A stretch of 64,000 bases of DNA from Diplosphaera chodatii (GCA_032358165.1 JAALGY010000032.1:2356001-2420000), one strand, 5' to 3'; numbered from the stretch's first letter, positions 28,801-40,300 are shown. The notes: generated from the letters alone by a model not told the origin. Program-made: numbers and translations.

Positions 28801-29570
28801 CGCATGCTCCAAATGCCTGTGCGGATCCGGCCTGACAGATGTGCATGCTGCAGCATGCCTTCACAGTAACATACTTCATGCTACCGTTTGGCGTTCCACA
28901 GGAGCGAGAACAGAATGAGACAGAGCAGCAGTTTACTCTGCAGCGGTTTGTGCCATTGCTGGCAGATGTAATAGAGGACTTGGTGGCTACAAAGCTGCAG
29001 GAGTCAGAATATGCCAGTGTCAGCGCGCCGAGGGTAGATGTCAAAGCAGGCAAGTGGGCCATGCACCTCAACAGTATGTGAAAGTTGTTGTTTGCAGAGT
29101 GTCAACGAGTGTTGCTTTTGGACCCTTTCGTCAGCAGACCATTCCAACCCGACACCTCCTTCTGCAGACGCGACCACAGATGCAGCAAAGGGTATAAAGG
29201 CGGTGTCAGTGCGCAGCAACCGCGACAACACCGCCAGCTGGGCACGGAAGGCATTTGGCAGCAGTGCTGCAAGGAGCAGCCCCACACCCAAGGTTTGGCG
29301 TCGTACTCAGCTGTCATTGCAGCTGTTCGCATGTGCACACTATGAGACAAATACCGTGAACTGCTGTCCCTGCCCACCATGCAGGCAAGGCGTATTATCA
29401 TATTCATAGTTGGCGGTGTCACGCACTCTGAGATTCGGGTGGCGCATCAGTTGAGCCGGAAACTGAAACGGGACGTACTGCTGGGCAGCACCTCTGTTGA
29501 CAATCCAGCCACTTTCTTGAGAAACTTGCATCAGCTGTCGTCTCCCGATGCTTTGCTGAATGAGCGATGA
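25875..29570 (+). CDS. SEC1: SM-family protein SEC1/KEULE (exocytosis and cytokinesis)
   Basis: SM proteins clasp syntaxin-type SNAREs and drive vesicle fusion; the plant member KEULE acts at the plasma membrane and cell plate. Exon 1 (25875-25952, MGKQKEDEIDAY...ARRRLL) and exon 2 (26069-26128, EEILRTD...WKVLIL) join in phase and align with the KEULE N-terminus. They are followed by RATIL, ICKVSDCVDHNIALIEDL (about 26295-26350) and IYFIEPSPANVARLAFDFG-like sequence (about 26555-26610). Next come YQAAHVYFSSTLAPELLAEL (about 26718), EFSVFDCRTFHTNQ (about 26830) and EFPAIRFRAAKPTSDDPVLE (about 27201). The domain 3 motif DLLVIDRGFDAVAPTIHEWT is at about 27465. The C-terminal domain has RRIIIFIVGGVTHSEIRVAH (about 29388) and LGSTSVDNPATFLRNL, and ends LLNER at 29570. 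A Ser-rich linker (about 29180-29290) precedes the last exon. It lies tail-to-tail with the Codanin-1 gene, about 180 bp apart. Confidence 0.92.
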
Positions 29571-29743
29571 AAGCCCTCAACTGGCGCACACAGGCAGAGT
29601 ATCAGATCGTCGGCAACTCTCGAGCAGAGCAATTGCTGCTCCAAAAATGGCAACTGCAAACCTGTCTATCTCTCACTCCAACAAAATCTCTAAGGCTAGT
29701 ACAGAGGCCTGCGATGCCAGGCAGCAGAAAACAGCTGAGTTGC

Positions 29744-29748
29744 TTACA
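29744..29748 (-). terminator. TGTAA polyadenylation signal of the Codanin-1 gene
   Basis: TGTAA on the minus strand starts two bases after the proposed stop (29753-29751). Its position supports that stop and implies a very short 3' UTR. Confidence 0.5.
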
Positions 29749-29750
29749 CT

Positions 29751-32700
29751 TCACCCTGTATCTGCCATCCTCCCGACAGGAAAGGCCAGCGCCCTAGAGT
29801 CGGACCTATGCAGTATGGTCTTAATGGCTGAAATCTGCTGCCCTAGCCGGCGACGCAGCTGCAGCTCCACCTGCCAGCAGCAGCGAGACATGCAGTGAGC
29901 AACTTGCTATGTTGAAAGCAGCTGCCCCCTGGACATGGCGCTGGCATCTGTGACCATGATGCCACTAACAGCGATCGCACCATACCACACCACAGATGAC
30001 AGATATCATCTGTTTCATGGCACATCTGTTGTGGACTGCGCACATGTATCATCAAGCAGTGCTCGAGGGCTGCAAGTGCCCGCTCAGCCACGATCGCCGC
30101 TGCGGTTTCAACAGCAGCATCCGGCAGCTGCGGGCCCGCCAGTGCCGCCATCGCCCGCTGTGCTGCTTGCCTGGCCTGCGCCTCGTGGCTTGCATGCATG
30201 GCCCCTACCTCCTGTGTCCACGGGGCTATCCCATTGCTTGTCCATGTGCTCCACACATGACCACCAGTTTCCCTGGAAGCCAGGGGTCGCAGATGCCACT
30301 GAAGGTGGCCGGGGTCACCCTCAGCAATGGAGTCAATTCGCCGAGGTACCTGGTGAGCATGTGCAGAGGCGAGCTGCTCGGAAGCATGCTGCAGCAGCGC
30401 AAGAGACGCGGCGCCAGGCTGTTCCCTTGGCAGCGGTGCTGCGATGGCATCGAGGGCTGCCTGCGCAGTTGCATGGGCGGCCGCAAGGCACCTGGGGCCG
30501 GACCCCGCCTGCAGATTCGCTGCGATTGCCTGCGTGGCCAGCTGCACGATTGCCCGCAGTCCCACCTGCCCGCAGTCCCACCTGCACCAACATTGGTCGC
30601 TTGACGTCCAAATGACAATGGGGTCGAGGCAGTGAACCTAGTAATCCTGTGGTGCTACACTGAGCATCAGATAAGCCGGATGATTTGAACGGGTACCTGG
30701 CTGTCATCCGGGCTGTACTGCGCCAGGAATGCCTCCTGTAGCTGCGCCCTGACCCCATCCCGGGGTACAGGTACAGCAGGCTGTGCAGCCCTTGCAGCAA
30801 AAGATGCGCCATGGGCCACAGGCAAATTCGCTGCAGGAGCCACTGCTGGCGATGCGCCCGCTGCCTGCATGTGGTGCATGCTGTGGTCAGTGTGCAGCAC
30901 AGCTGCTCATTTCTGCACGAGTCCTGCAGCAGTCTGGTGTCAGCATGCAGGAAGGCCAAATGCGGAGCAGCTTCATAAGCTGACAACATCAAGTGTGGTA
31001 GGGTGCGACTGCTGGACAAGTAGAGCAGCAATGCACTGGACACGCACTGTGGTGCAGAACAACTGCAGCGGGGGGCAGGCCAGCTGCATGAAGCGGCCGC
31101 TGAGAGCCGCATCAGCTGCCGCCAGCTGCTCCGCAGCGATGCTGGCCCGCTGCTGCGGGGCCGGCTGCAGCGGCAGCCGAGACAGGGCGTCATCCAGCAC
31201 ACAGCGGAGGCACAGCGCAGCGGGGCCAAATGCGGCGGCGTCAGGCTGCAGGGTGGGCGCGGCCTGCAGCGCTGCGAGCCGCTGTGCGACGTCCCTGGAC
31301 GCAATTCTCACACCCCGTCAGAAGCTACAGGCACTTGAAGGGCAGTGGGGTGAATATATCAGAGCAACCATGTACATGCCCTGCAGCAGGGTTGACACAT
31401 GCTGCAGATGCCCACCTGAAGTATGGTGAGGCGGCTGCAGCTGGGTGGCGGGGTAAGAATGTCAGGTAGGTGGCCACCCAGGGCAGGGTTGCCAATAGCG
31501 CCAGGCCGCTGCAGGCTGCTGTGACAGCACTCCGGACGTCTACTGTGTGCTCCAGTGTGGATATGGAGCCAGCAACGATGCCCATATCCCCTGCACGCAT
31601 CAATCCATTGTGATTGGGTCAAAACCTCATGCAGTGTCCGGCGCTGCAGTGCAAACCTATGGCGCACTGCACAAAGGTAGAGCATTAGTGTCGTCACCTT
31701 CAGCGAAAGCATAAGCTAGGTAGCTGAGGAGGCGCCCCAGCGCGGTGGTTTGCAGGAGATGCTCTTCAGCCCGGGCCCGCCACAGGGTGGCATCGCCACT
31801 CGAGACTTCGTCAGCCAGCTCTTTTAACTTGGCAGCCATGACGCTGCACCCCACGCACATACGAAGTCATCAGCAAATCGAGCTGTTATGCATAGTGACC
31901 ACACCGTCCGGCACATAAGCATCTCTTAAGCTTGAGCAGCAGCAGTGCAAGCATGTGTTGACGACCTGAGGAGGCTGCGATTGAGCCGGTAGCTGTCCGC
32001 CGCATGCAGGAACAAGATGTAGGGCCGCTGCGCGGGCGGGAACAGCAGGGCCAGCTGCACATCTGCCGCCGTGCTGGCTGCTGCCTCCTGTGCCGCAGCC
32101 TTGCCTGCAAAGTCGGCAGCAAGCTTGCTTTCAGACGGCCGATGCTTTGCAACAAACGCAGCCAGGCTGGGAGCTCTGCAGGCGCATAATACGTGGCAAC
32201 AGAGATGGGGCGCCCAACAGGTGAGTTGCCTGCTGTGCGGCTGGGGCGGCCGCCGCCCTTGGGGCCTGCAAAACGGGACTCCAGCCCCTGAAACTTGGCC
32301 AGGCTGCGCTGTGCAAACCCTGCCAGCTCTGCATCCACCAGCACCACGCCCGTGGCTGCCGTCTGTCATGACACAAGACCACGTCAGCTGCATAAGGTCG
32401 CAAGACCATGTGTCCAACATCTGTGAATGAGACCCCAGGTGCCCACTGACGTGCGGTGGCGCCACAGCTGGACGACCTCTGGCAAGATGTCGGCTTTGAC
32501 AGTTCAGGGCCCCGGTGCACGTGCCGGGTCGTACCTGCAGCAGCGCTGCTGTGAAGATGCGGGCGAATGCGCCAAAATTTTCAGGCAGCAGCTGCCGCAC
32601 CAGCTGGGGCGCCTGGTCCCTCAGCACCTCAGCCATGCGCACCACGCCTGTCGGACGACTGCCTCACAACATCAGCATGTAGTGACAGCACTCCTGCAGC

Positions 32701-35029
32701 ATCATGACAACACTGTCTAACATGCAGACATTCAGACTGCTAGGCTCTTGCCTGGATCTGCATGGGCTCCGGCAGCGGAGGCAAACGTCGTGGCAAGCGC
32801 AGCGGGGTCAGGGCTTGCAAAGGGGTTGGCGGCGTCTGATGCGATGCGCATTGTGTCCAACCACAGGTCCCGGCACTTCTCCCGGTTGTTGACCAGGCGG
32901 TGCTCTGCCTGCATGTTGCCCTCAGTGCGTCGTGATGACCCCTGCTATACTACTGAGCACTTGAGCAACTGCTTTGGCAGCAACCAGCTTACAGGCGATG
33001 TACCGTGGTGCGGCCTTGCCGGCTGTCCGACGTCATGATTGCCAAGCCCATTACCCGGCTGGTAGCAGCTGCTGGAGGTCCGCAGGGATGCACCAGCGGT
33101 GAGTGGGCAAGGGCCTCCTACACTAGCACACCACAGCAGTCATTACATGCCGATGAGCCTGCTCATGTGCATCAGCGATCAGATGCGAATTGGGTACTAC
33201 CTTAATGATGTCCTGCAGTTCTACTGCGTGCTGCTTAACCGCCGGTGCAGCTGCCAGTGCATCAAGTGCATGCCGACCCAGCGCTGTGCTCAGCCGCCCT
33301 GGTATTGCACAAATGCAAGTGAATCAAAGTTTTGCAGATGTGCCGATGCAGGAGGTGTGCGGACTTGGAGGTTACACAGCATCACGAAACTTGCTGTGAG
33401 AAACCCAATCAATGGACATTTCCACCTGCTTGCAGGAGTGCGGTGGCAGCGAAGGCAACAGCCACTCGTGTGCTGTTGAGTACAACAGCTGGCAGCGCAT
33501 CAATTGCCAGTTCCAACCCTGCCGGCAGCATCAGAAGCTGCAGCAGCAGGGTCAGGGCCGGCGCAAGCGCCACGCCACTGCATCTGCGGAGTGGATGGCC
33601 GTACAGGGTGCCCAGGCGCTGTGCCCACCGCAGCCGCTGCTGTGACTCCAATACCGCTGCGGGCGCCACACCACTCGAGACGGTGGAAGTGCTGGGACCG
33701 TAGGTGTGGCTGCCGTTCGGTGTGTTGTGGCTTGCGCTGCTGATGGCTGCAACTGCACTGGGCTGTGCTGCCGGATGTTCACCCTCATGTGCAGTGTCTG
33801 GCGTGGCGCAGATGGCTGCCGACGGCATAGTGCTGGAGGCTAGCGGCTGCGTCGCGCTCGAAGGCTTGGCTGCAGACCGTGCACTGGCCCCTACCGGCCA
33901 TGCCGTGCCTATGGCATGGCCGCTGGGCAATGGCCACTGCAGCCTGCCTGCATGCTGCGCCGGCGGCGGGGACACAGCAGGGCTTGAAAGCTCAGAGGGT
34001 TTGATCCGCCGCGGCGGCCGCGCCAATGCTGCGCTGCGGGTTGAGCTGAGGTGCTCAGCTGCAGGCCTGTGCTTATCGTGCATGGACTGGCCAGCTGTTG
34101 GACGGCCCAGGCGGTCGTTTAAGGCCCTGGCAGGCTGCGGCCGCTGCCTCTGCTGCTGCGGGATCGTCTGCATCCCTTTCTTAGGCGATATCCTGGCAAC
34201 TAATCCGGGCAGTGTACCAGACCCTGTGTGCTGGCCGTTGAATTTCAGCTGTGTCGCCGCACCGGCCCTAATGTCGCCGTTCACAGCAGGCAATTTGCGC
34301 TGTGCGCCGGACATGAGGCGCTCGAGCGACGGGCTGGTGGCAAGCATTGCCTCCGGCTTGGCTGGTGGTGGCGTTGCTGCAAATGGGCTAGTACGGTGTG
34401 GGATGCCGGCAGTCGGGGTGCTGGGCTCACTGCCGCGACCACTGGGTGTAGGTGCAAAGGCGCTGCTGCTGACCTGGCCCCCCAGCACGATTGCGGAGGT
34501 GACAGCTGGCTGCGGTCGCATGGGTGTTGGCACGATGCGCCGCGCAGGCTGTGGCAGCGGCGGAAAGTCGCCATCACTGACGCTGCTTGATCGCACGCCT
34601 GGCCTCTGATCAGCAGCAGTGTGTCTGGCAGCACTCTGCGTTGGCGCTATTGCTGCTGCCGACTTGGCCGCGCCATGCTGTTGGCCTGCATGAACAAGGA
34701 CAACTTGACCCAAATGTGTTGAGATAGATTGATCAGCCACACTTGGTGTCGCTGTGATCCGACGGACGGCATGGGCAGTGTCGAGTCTCACCGGCCTGCA
34801 GCACCGGAGCGGCCTGAGCCCTGGCGTGGTCCAGCACATATGCCCGCAGCTGGGCTGGACTAAACTTTGAGTATGGCGTCTGATCCCACACACAACTGCT
34901 TCCAGTCCTGACTTTGGTCAAGAGATCGCTTGCTCCAGGAGCATCAGCATCGGAGTCGGACTCGAGCCACGCAAGGGCTGCTTGCAGGTCAACCTGCCCT
35001 GCAAGTAACGCGTCGAGGTATCTGTCCAT
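29751..35029 (-). CDS. CDAN1: Codanin-1 homologue (histone chaperone regulator)
   Basis: Animal Codanin-1 binds the histone chaperone ASF1 and limits histone supply; mutations cause a congenital anaemia. Here the N-terminus (MDRYLDALLAGQVDLQAALAWLE, first exon from 35029) leads into a long Pro/Ser/Ala-rich region (about 34700-33660). That region carries GDFPPLPQPARRIVPTPMRP (about 34572-34513), resembling the FPP...RRI-PTP ASF1-binding B-domain-like motif of Codanin-1. Further matches to the animal protein are SQQRLRWAQRLGTLYGHPL (about 33660), NNREKCRDLWLDTMRI (about 32895), LPENFGAFARIF (about 32600), WVATYLTFLPRH (about 31480), and ETAAAIVAERALAALEHCL (about 30110-30055) for the family motif VEFVAERI. 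The last exon probably encodes RRRLGQQISAIKTIL and ends at the TGA 29753-29751, supported by the adjacent TGTAA. Identification rests on several short motifs in the right order; intervening exons are GC-rich and not fully resolved. A tandem repeat overlaps one splice acceptor (30553-30584). Confidence 0.75.
30553..30584. repeat. 16-bp tandem duplication across a splice acceptor
   Basis: CCCGCAGTCCCACCTG occurs twice head to tail. On the minus strand each copy contributes a CAG acceptor before GTGGGACTGCGGGCA, so two acceptors lie 16 nt apart at the start of a Codanin-1 exon (VGLRAIVQLATQAI). Confidence 0.85.
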
Positions 35030-35407
35030 GATGCAGTTCAACCATCAGACAGCCCGAAGGGCCATCTGGCGTTCAAACAGCTAACGTCTGCATCTCATCG
35101 GCTCTGTTCAACAACTTGCTCATGGCCATCCCGCTGCGTTATATGCTGGCTCTTGCTCATACCCCCTCCCCTGCACCTGAGCAGCGCTGGCAGCATTGGC
35201 AGCATTGGCAGGTTGCTTTTGAACCCCTACTCCGCATTGCAAAGGTCGTCCATCCATCTGTGACGGGCTACACTGTTGGGGTAATGGTGTTGAGCTGCTG
35301 ACTTGCCACTGTTGCCAGCATCCTGTGCAAGCACACGGCGCGCCGCCACCGGTTTTCAGTTTGAGAAGTCATACAACGGCCTTGGTGTGCAAGCTGTGAT
35401 CAGAGGC
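35030..35407. other. Divergent promoter region Codanin-1 / uS11
   Basis: About 380 bp. It includes a (CAGCATTGG)x2 direct repeat near 35190-35208. A forward frame from 35116 (MLMAIPLRYMLALAHTP) could be an upstream exon of uS11, but no clear splice joins it. Confidence 0.4.
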
Positions 35408-36307
35408 ATGAGGCGCAGACTTGCCGAATCAGTTTTGGACCTTGTCGGTGGCCTGAGCGCTGCGGGAGCAGCTGCGCCGCCATCATGCAGCATGGTAGCC
35501 GGCGCCACGAGAACGCCCTCATTGCCACTGCCGTCCCTCAGCGCCATGTACAGTCGCGTGACGGCCGAAGCGACGAGCTGCGTTCCCAGCGGCGCTGTGC
35601 CGACGTTGCCGGGCGCCGCAATGCAGCTGCATGGACCACAGCCCTCTGCTGCGGTTGTACCGCCTGCACAGCAGATCTGCGGTTTTGCCACCAGCACGCA
35701 ACAGCAGGGCAGCTCGCAGCAGTCGCAGCGGCGGCCTCCAATGCCCCGGCCAGCAACTGCGCCTCCAATGCAGTCGGGCATTGTGCATGTGCAGGCGACC
35801 AGGAACAATACCATTTTCACCCTCACGGACGATGCAGGCAACACCAAGGCCTGGTAACCTAGCAGATGCCTGCTTGAAACGTTCGTGTACTGCGAGCATT
35901 GTCTGAGACATTGAACATATGCACAGTCCGGTCTCGGCAAATGCTCACATCGCCTGACCCAACAGGTCATCAGCAGGCGCAATGGGGTTCAAGAACGCCC
36001 GCAAAGCCACGAGCTATGCAGCTGAGGCAGCAGCTGAAAAGCTGGCAGTAGACGCACGTCGACTGGGCTTTGGGCAGGTGAATGCAGTTTGTATGCGCTA
36101 CTGTCATATTTGCTAATTTGCGCGTCAGCCTTGCTCATGAAAATTCGCTGTTATCTGTAGGTGCAACTGCGAGTGAGAGGGCTCGGCCAAGGGAAGCAGT
36201 CGTCCATCAAGACCCTGCACAGTGCTGGATTGATCATCACCAGCATTCAGGAATGCACACCGCTGCCGCACAATGGCTGCCGGCCAAAGAAAAAGCGGCG
36301 CATCTGA
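35408..36307 (+). CDS. Ribosomal protein uS11, organellar (probably mitochondrial)
   Basis: uS11 sits on the small-subunit platform next to the mRNA exit. Three exons fit in phase: 35408-35853, 35966-36077 and 36161-36307, giving 234 residues. The conserved domain begins SGIVHVQATRNNTIFTLTD (about 35775) and continues AWSSAGAMGFKNARKATSYA across intron 1. Exon 3 holds VRGLGQGKQSSIKTLHSAG and the decoding-platform tail TPLPHNGCRPKKKRRI. The domain is bacterial type, and green algal plastid genomes normally encode their own rps11, so a mitochondrial product is inferred. The first 120 or so residues are an Arg-containing leader (MRRRLAESVLDLVGG) followed by an unusual Ser/Gln/Pro-rich stretch. 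The start could lie further upstream if there is another exon. Confidence 0.88.
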
Positions 36308-36655
36308 GCGACTTGCTTGTACACCGTCTGTTGTTGGTGGTGTGCCACCTTCGTCTTGAACGGTAGTGAGGGAGACGTGAGAGCGAGGGAAATCTGGTGC
36401 ATAGCCCGTGGGCAGTCATGCTGACAACCGCACACTTTCAGCCTTCGATCCATGTGAAAATGGACCACGTGCATGATGAAGAGGAATAGCAGTGGTGTCT
36501 GCCGTGCACGCTCGAGCGATGTCAGGCAGAGACAGTCGTGTAGCATGAAATCTGGATGCTGGTGCTTGGAACACATGCAGGTGTATGCTATGAACCTAGA
36601 AATGCACTGAGACTAGAGATGTGCCCTGTTTGCTGGTATCCTTTACAGAAGAGCA
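36308..36655. other. Intergenic between convergent genes, no gene seen
   Basis: Tail-to-tail spacer of about 350 bp between uS11 (+) and COX6A (-). It contains the COX6A TGTAA at 36643-36647 on the minus strand. Nothing else recognised. Confidence 0.5.
36643..36647 (-). terminator. TGTAA polyadenylation signal of COX6A
   Basis: Minus-strand TGTAA nine bases beyond the COX6A stop codon. Confidence 0.5.
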
Positions 36656-36973
36656 TCACTCTTCGCCTTCACCCTCCTCCTCGCAGTGCTCAAACAGGCC
36701 GCAGTCACCCCACGGGAAGGATTTGCTCCTGATGTGCATGTATGGGTACGTGATCTTCTCATGCTCGTGGTGACCCTCCTCGTTCAGCAGCGTCCACACC
36801 GCGAAGATGACCGAGCCCGGCACCGCCAGGTATGTGATGTTCCTCCACTTGCTCATCTCTGCCACAGACTCCTCCACCGAGTGGCCGCTGGACATGGTGC
36901 GCGCCTGCTGTTCCCGACCTAGTGGCTTGCAGGCACGTGCAAGCTGCCTGCTGGCGCGGATAGCCGCTTGCAT
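36656..36973 (-). CDS. COX6A: Cytochrome c oxidase subunit 6A, mitochondrial
   Basis: COX6A is a small nuclear-encoded accessory subunit of respiratory complex IV with one membrane helix. This single-exon gene encodes 105 residues. A basic presequence (MQAAIRASRQLARACKPLGR) precedes a matrix segment (SVEESVAEMSKWRNITYLAV), one hydrophobic helix (VPGSVIFAVWTLL), and the family signature YPYMHIRSKSFPWGDCGLFE in the intermembrane part. The tail is Glu-rich (HCEEEGEGEE). The ATG at 36973 opens the presequence and no other in-frame Met precedes the helix except those in the mature part. It is followed closely by TGTAA. Confidence 0.95.
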   Translation of the reverse strand: MQAAIRASRQLARACKPLGREQQARTMSSGHSVEESVAEMSKWRNITYLAVPGSVIFAVWTLLNEEGHHEHEKITYPYMHIRSKSFPWGDCGLFEHCEEEGEGEE

Positions 36974-37316
36974 GCTGCCAAGCTGAGGCTCCCGTGCCTA
37001 GCCTGTACCTGAGAAATGACGGTGTTGATTCCTGCGGTGGCGGGTCGGGATCCTTTGATACCGATCACAGTGCCTAGCGATACCGATACGGCGCGGGATG
37101 CAGAATGCGCATACTGTGCCAATTCATGAGCACCGGGGCTGATACTGAGCATCGCCTAAACCCTGAAATGGAGTGCGCAAGCCTGAATCGCCTCAATCCT
37201 TCCCAAGGAGAGTAGGAGATGCACTCCAGTATCACGCAGGTCTGATCCTGACCCTGACAAGCATCACCACAATAAACATGTCCACCAACAGAACTCCTGG
37301 GGTGCCTGGTTGGGTC
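36974..37316. other. Intergenic between coilin 3' end and COX6A 5' end
   Basis: About 340 bp with the COX6A promoter and the coilin 3' UTR, both on the minus strand. No TGTAA for coilin was seen and no gene is recognised. Confidence 0.45.
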
Positions 37317-40300
37317 CTACTGTCTTGCCTCCGCGGCTGTGCTGTCGGTGTCACCCTCGGCTCGCAGGCGGCGGAGGACCGAGCCTAGGGCCGTGTGACG
37401 GACGCCTCCATGTGGCCGCGCCGCGCCAGCTGTCATCTTACCTGGCACCCTGGCAACCTGCTTGGCCGGCGGTTGCGGCAGCTGCTGCTGCTGCCGAGTG
37501 GCCATGCCACTTCTGGCTGCAGCAGGGGAGTGCCCACCACGACTGCCATGCGCAGCAGACTCTGCAGAGCCATTCAGCACCGATGGCGACACGCTGGAGC
37601 CACCCCTGTTGCTGGCAGCCAGCTCTGCACGGCGCTGCTGTAGCTGCTTAGACAGCTCGACCCACTCGTTTATTGATGGGATGGCCCGGCCTGCACCAAC
37701 ACCATAGCACGCTTGAGCGCTGTTCAGTGGCATGCCGGTCGCCATACATGACCAGCCTCGTGACCACAATCGAGCACTCTGCCAGCAATCAGCACCTGCG
37801 GCTGATGCAGCTGTGGGCCGGGGAGGAGGCCCTGTGCTGGCGGGTCGTGGCAGGCCCTGGCTGCCGTTGACCAGCCGCTGTGGCGTGGCCATTTGTGGTG
37901 TCTCTGAGTGTGCCCGGGGCCCTGCCAGATTAGGCGCTGACCCAGATTTGGCAGCCTGCGCAGGCGGAGATGATGCAGGCGCCACGGCCTCGCCATTTGG
38001 CTGCTGCGTCTTTGCTGGCTGGTTTCTGGCACTGCGAGCGTTGGCACCAGTCTGAAGGGCCCATGCGCCCACGGTGGCGCCTGCTGTTGCGCTTGGCGGG
38101 CTGCGCTGAGCAGCTGGCGAGTCAAAGGACACTGTGACGGTGACAGCTGCCACATCTGCCAAGCTGTGAAAGCTGATCGTAAGGCTCCCGTCTGAATCAT
38201 ACTCTGTTGGCGGCTCTGCAAGCCACAGGCAGCAGCATGACTTCGAGAGATGGACACCCTGAATTATTTGGCAAGCTTCCGCAAAACATATGCAACTCGC
38301 GGATCCCGCCACGCCGACCAGCCCCTGATATGATACGCCACCAGCACCGTCACAGTGTTGACTGCTCACCCTCGTCACCATCGTCCATGGACTCTATGTA
38401 TCTGTAGTAGTCGATGCCGGCCGCCTGAGCCCGCTCCGCCCACACGGGGTGAATGCCGGGCCGCGGCCATGGCTCCAGGCTGATTTCCTTGCTGCCTGCG
38501 TCATACGCTGTCACCTTGCCCTGGCGACGGGCCGACACCTGCAGAAGAGCATCTGGTTAGTATTCAAGCACAGCAACTGGAGCCTTGTCATGCCTTGCGC
38601 ACATGACCTATGAGTGCATGCCGTGCAGGGTGCAGTCTGCACTGCACCCTGCACCGTAGTGCTGCCAGGTACTACAGCAGACCTGGGGGCTGAAGTTCTC
38701 GCCAATCTCCAGCAGCCGGTACGACAGCACGTCGCCTGGCTGCGGCTCGCCTGTGAGTGGCTGCAGGCGGTCTTCGTCGACCAGCGGCAGCGGGCGCAGC
38801 CGGTCATCTGCCTGCAGAGGGCCACTGTGACAAGTGAAGCCGGAGTGACTGGCTGCATTCGCAGTGTTGCAACATGGCTGCAGCAAGGTACATGCAGCAG
38901 AGCTGCTGGCAGGTGACTGTGGCCCAGCGCACAACGATGATCACCACCACAACAAAAGTACCACCTGCGCAGGCTGAAGTGCAATTACGGAGGCGGTGTG
39001 CCGCTGGCCAGCACGCTTCTGCCTGCGCTCCTGCTGTCGGCTGTAGTCCCACGGCTGCGCATTGTAGCTGTCCTCAGTGTCGTTGGCATCGTCAGCAGCT
39101 GCCTGATGCTGAGATGGTGTGTGGGGCACTGCTGTATCGGGGGCACGCTCAGCATGATCAGCCAGCCCACCAGCACCTGTCTCCTCCGCATCAGAGTCGC
39201 CAAAGCGGACATGGCCCGCCTGGTGTGCCCGCTGCTGCTGGCTGCTGACTGGCTTGGCGGCAGGCATGCCCACATGCTGTTGCTGTGCTGCTGCTGCTGC
39301 TGGCCTTTGACTGCGCATTCATGAGCCGACTTGTCAGCAGTAGTGCATGTCCCGGCTTGCTGGCAGCACAGAGGAGGGGCTGGTTAGAGCAAGCTGTCAC
39401 CATTTGTTACCTAGCAGGCGGAGGTGCAGGCAGCGCTATCGTGCTGCCAACTGCAGCAGCTGCCGGTTTGACCACGCCACTGGCTGCTGGCCGACGTCCG
39501 CCAGGCAGCACGCCCTCGCGCCGCAGCTGCCGCTTCAGCTTCTTCCTGCGTGCGTTCCTGCTGGGCCCCTTGGGTGTCGGCGTGGCTGCCGGGGGCGCTG
39601 CTGCCTGCCTGCCCTCCTCCTCTGCAGGCAACAATATTCCGGCTTGTGTCCATGCACCCCACGGCACCACGAATTCTGCAGCACATCAGGATGGCACAAA
39701 TCATCAGACGTGCAAACAGCATCGCTACGACGCTCTGCAGGCAGTCGCATCTGGAACCTGCCTGATGACGTTGCTGCTTCCTCGGAGGAGGACTCGTCCT
39801 CCTCAGACGATGCGGCTCCCGCCTCTGACGACGAGTCGTCTGAGGACGAGGGATCTGCAGCAGTTGCAACAGGCGCAGCCTTTTTCGCTGGTCTGAGCTG
39901 CTCCGTGGGCGCTGCCGCCTTGCGCTTGTGCGATGGCTGCTGCCCGCCGGCTGCCTGCTGCAATGCACCAACCACGCCAGGCTTGGGTGCAACCCTGCCG
40001 GCAGGCTTGCTGCCGGCGTCCGACTGTGCCCTTGGGCCCGCACGCTGCCCAGGAGCACGCTGCACCTTGACCAGGTCGCCGTCTCTGATGACATCAACCG
40101 CGCTGCCAGGCAGCACCGCAAAGCCGTCCATGATCAGCTGCAGCTCCTCTGCACCGCGCACATTCAGGCTGAACTCCTCGGCGATCCTGGCCGCCAGGTC
40201 GCCGGCCGTGGCCAGCCCAGTTGGCAACTGGAACCTACGCAACATTATCTCAGAGTTACAGTGAGCTGGCTTGTTGTGCGCTCCATTGCTTTACAGTGCG

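Noticed and set aside
33704..34609. 301-codon plus-strand frame
   Set aside because: Antisense to the disordered Codanin-1 exon; its Gly/Ala/Cys-rich product shows no domain.
39285..39310. GCT trinucleotide run and similar CAG/GCT runs elsewhere
   Set aside because: Common in GC-rich algal coding regions with poly-Ala or poly-Gln stretches; not informative.
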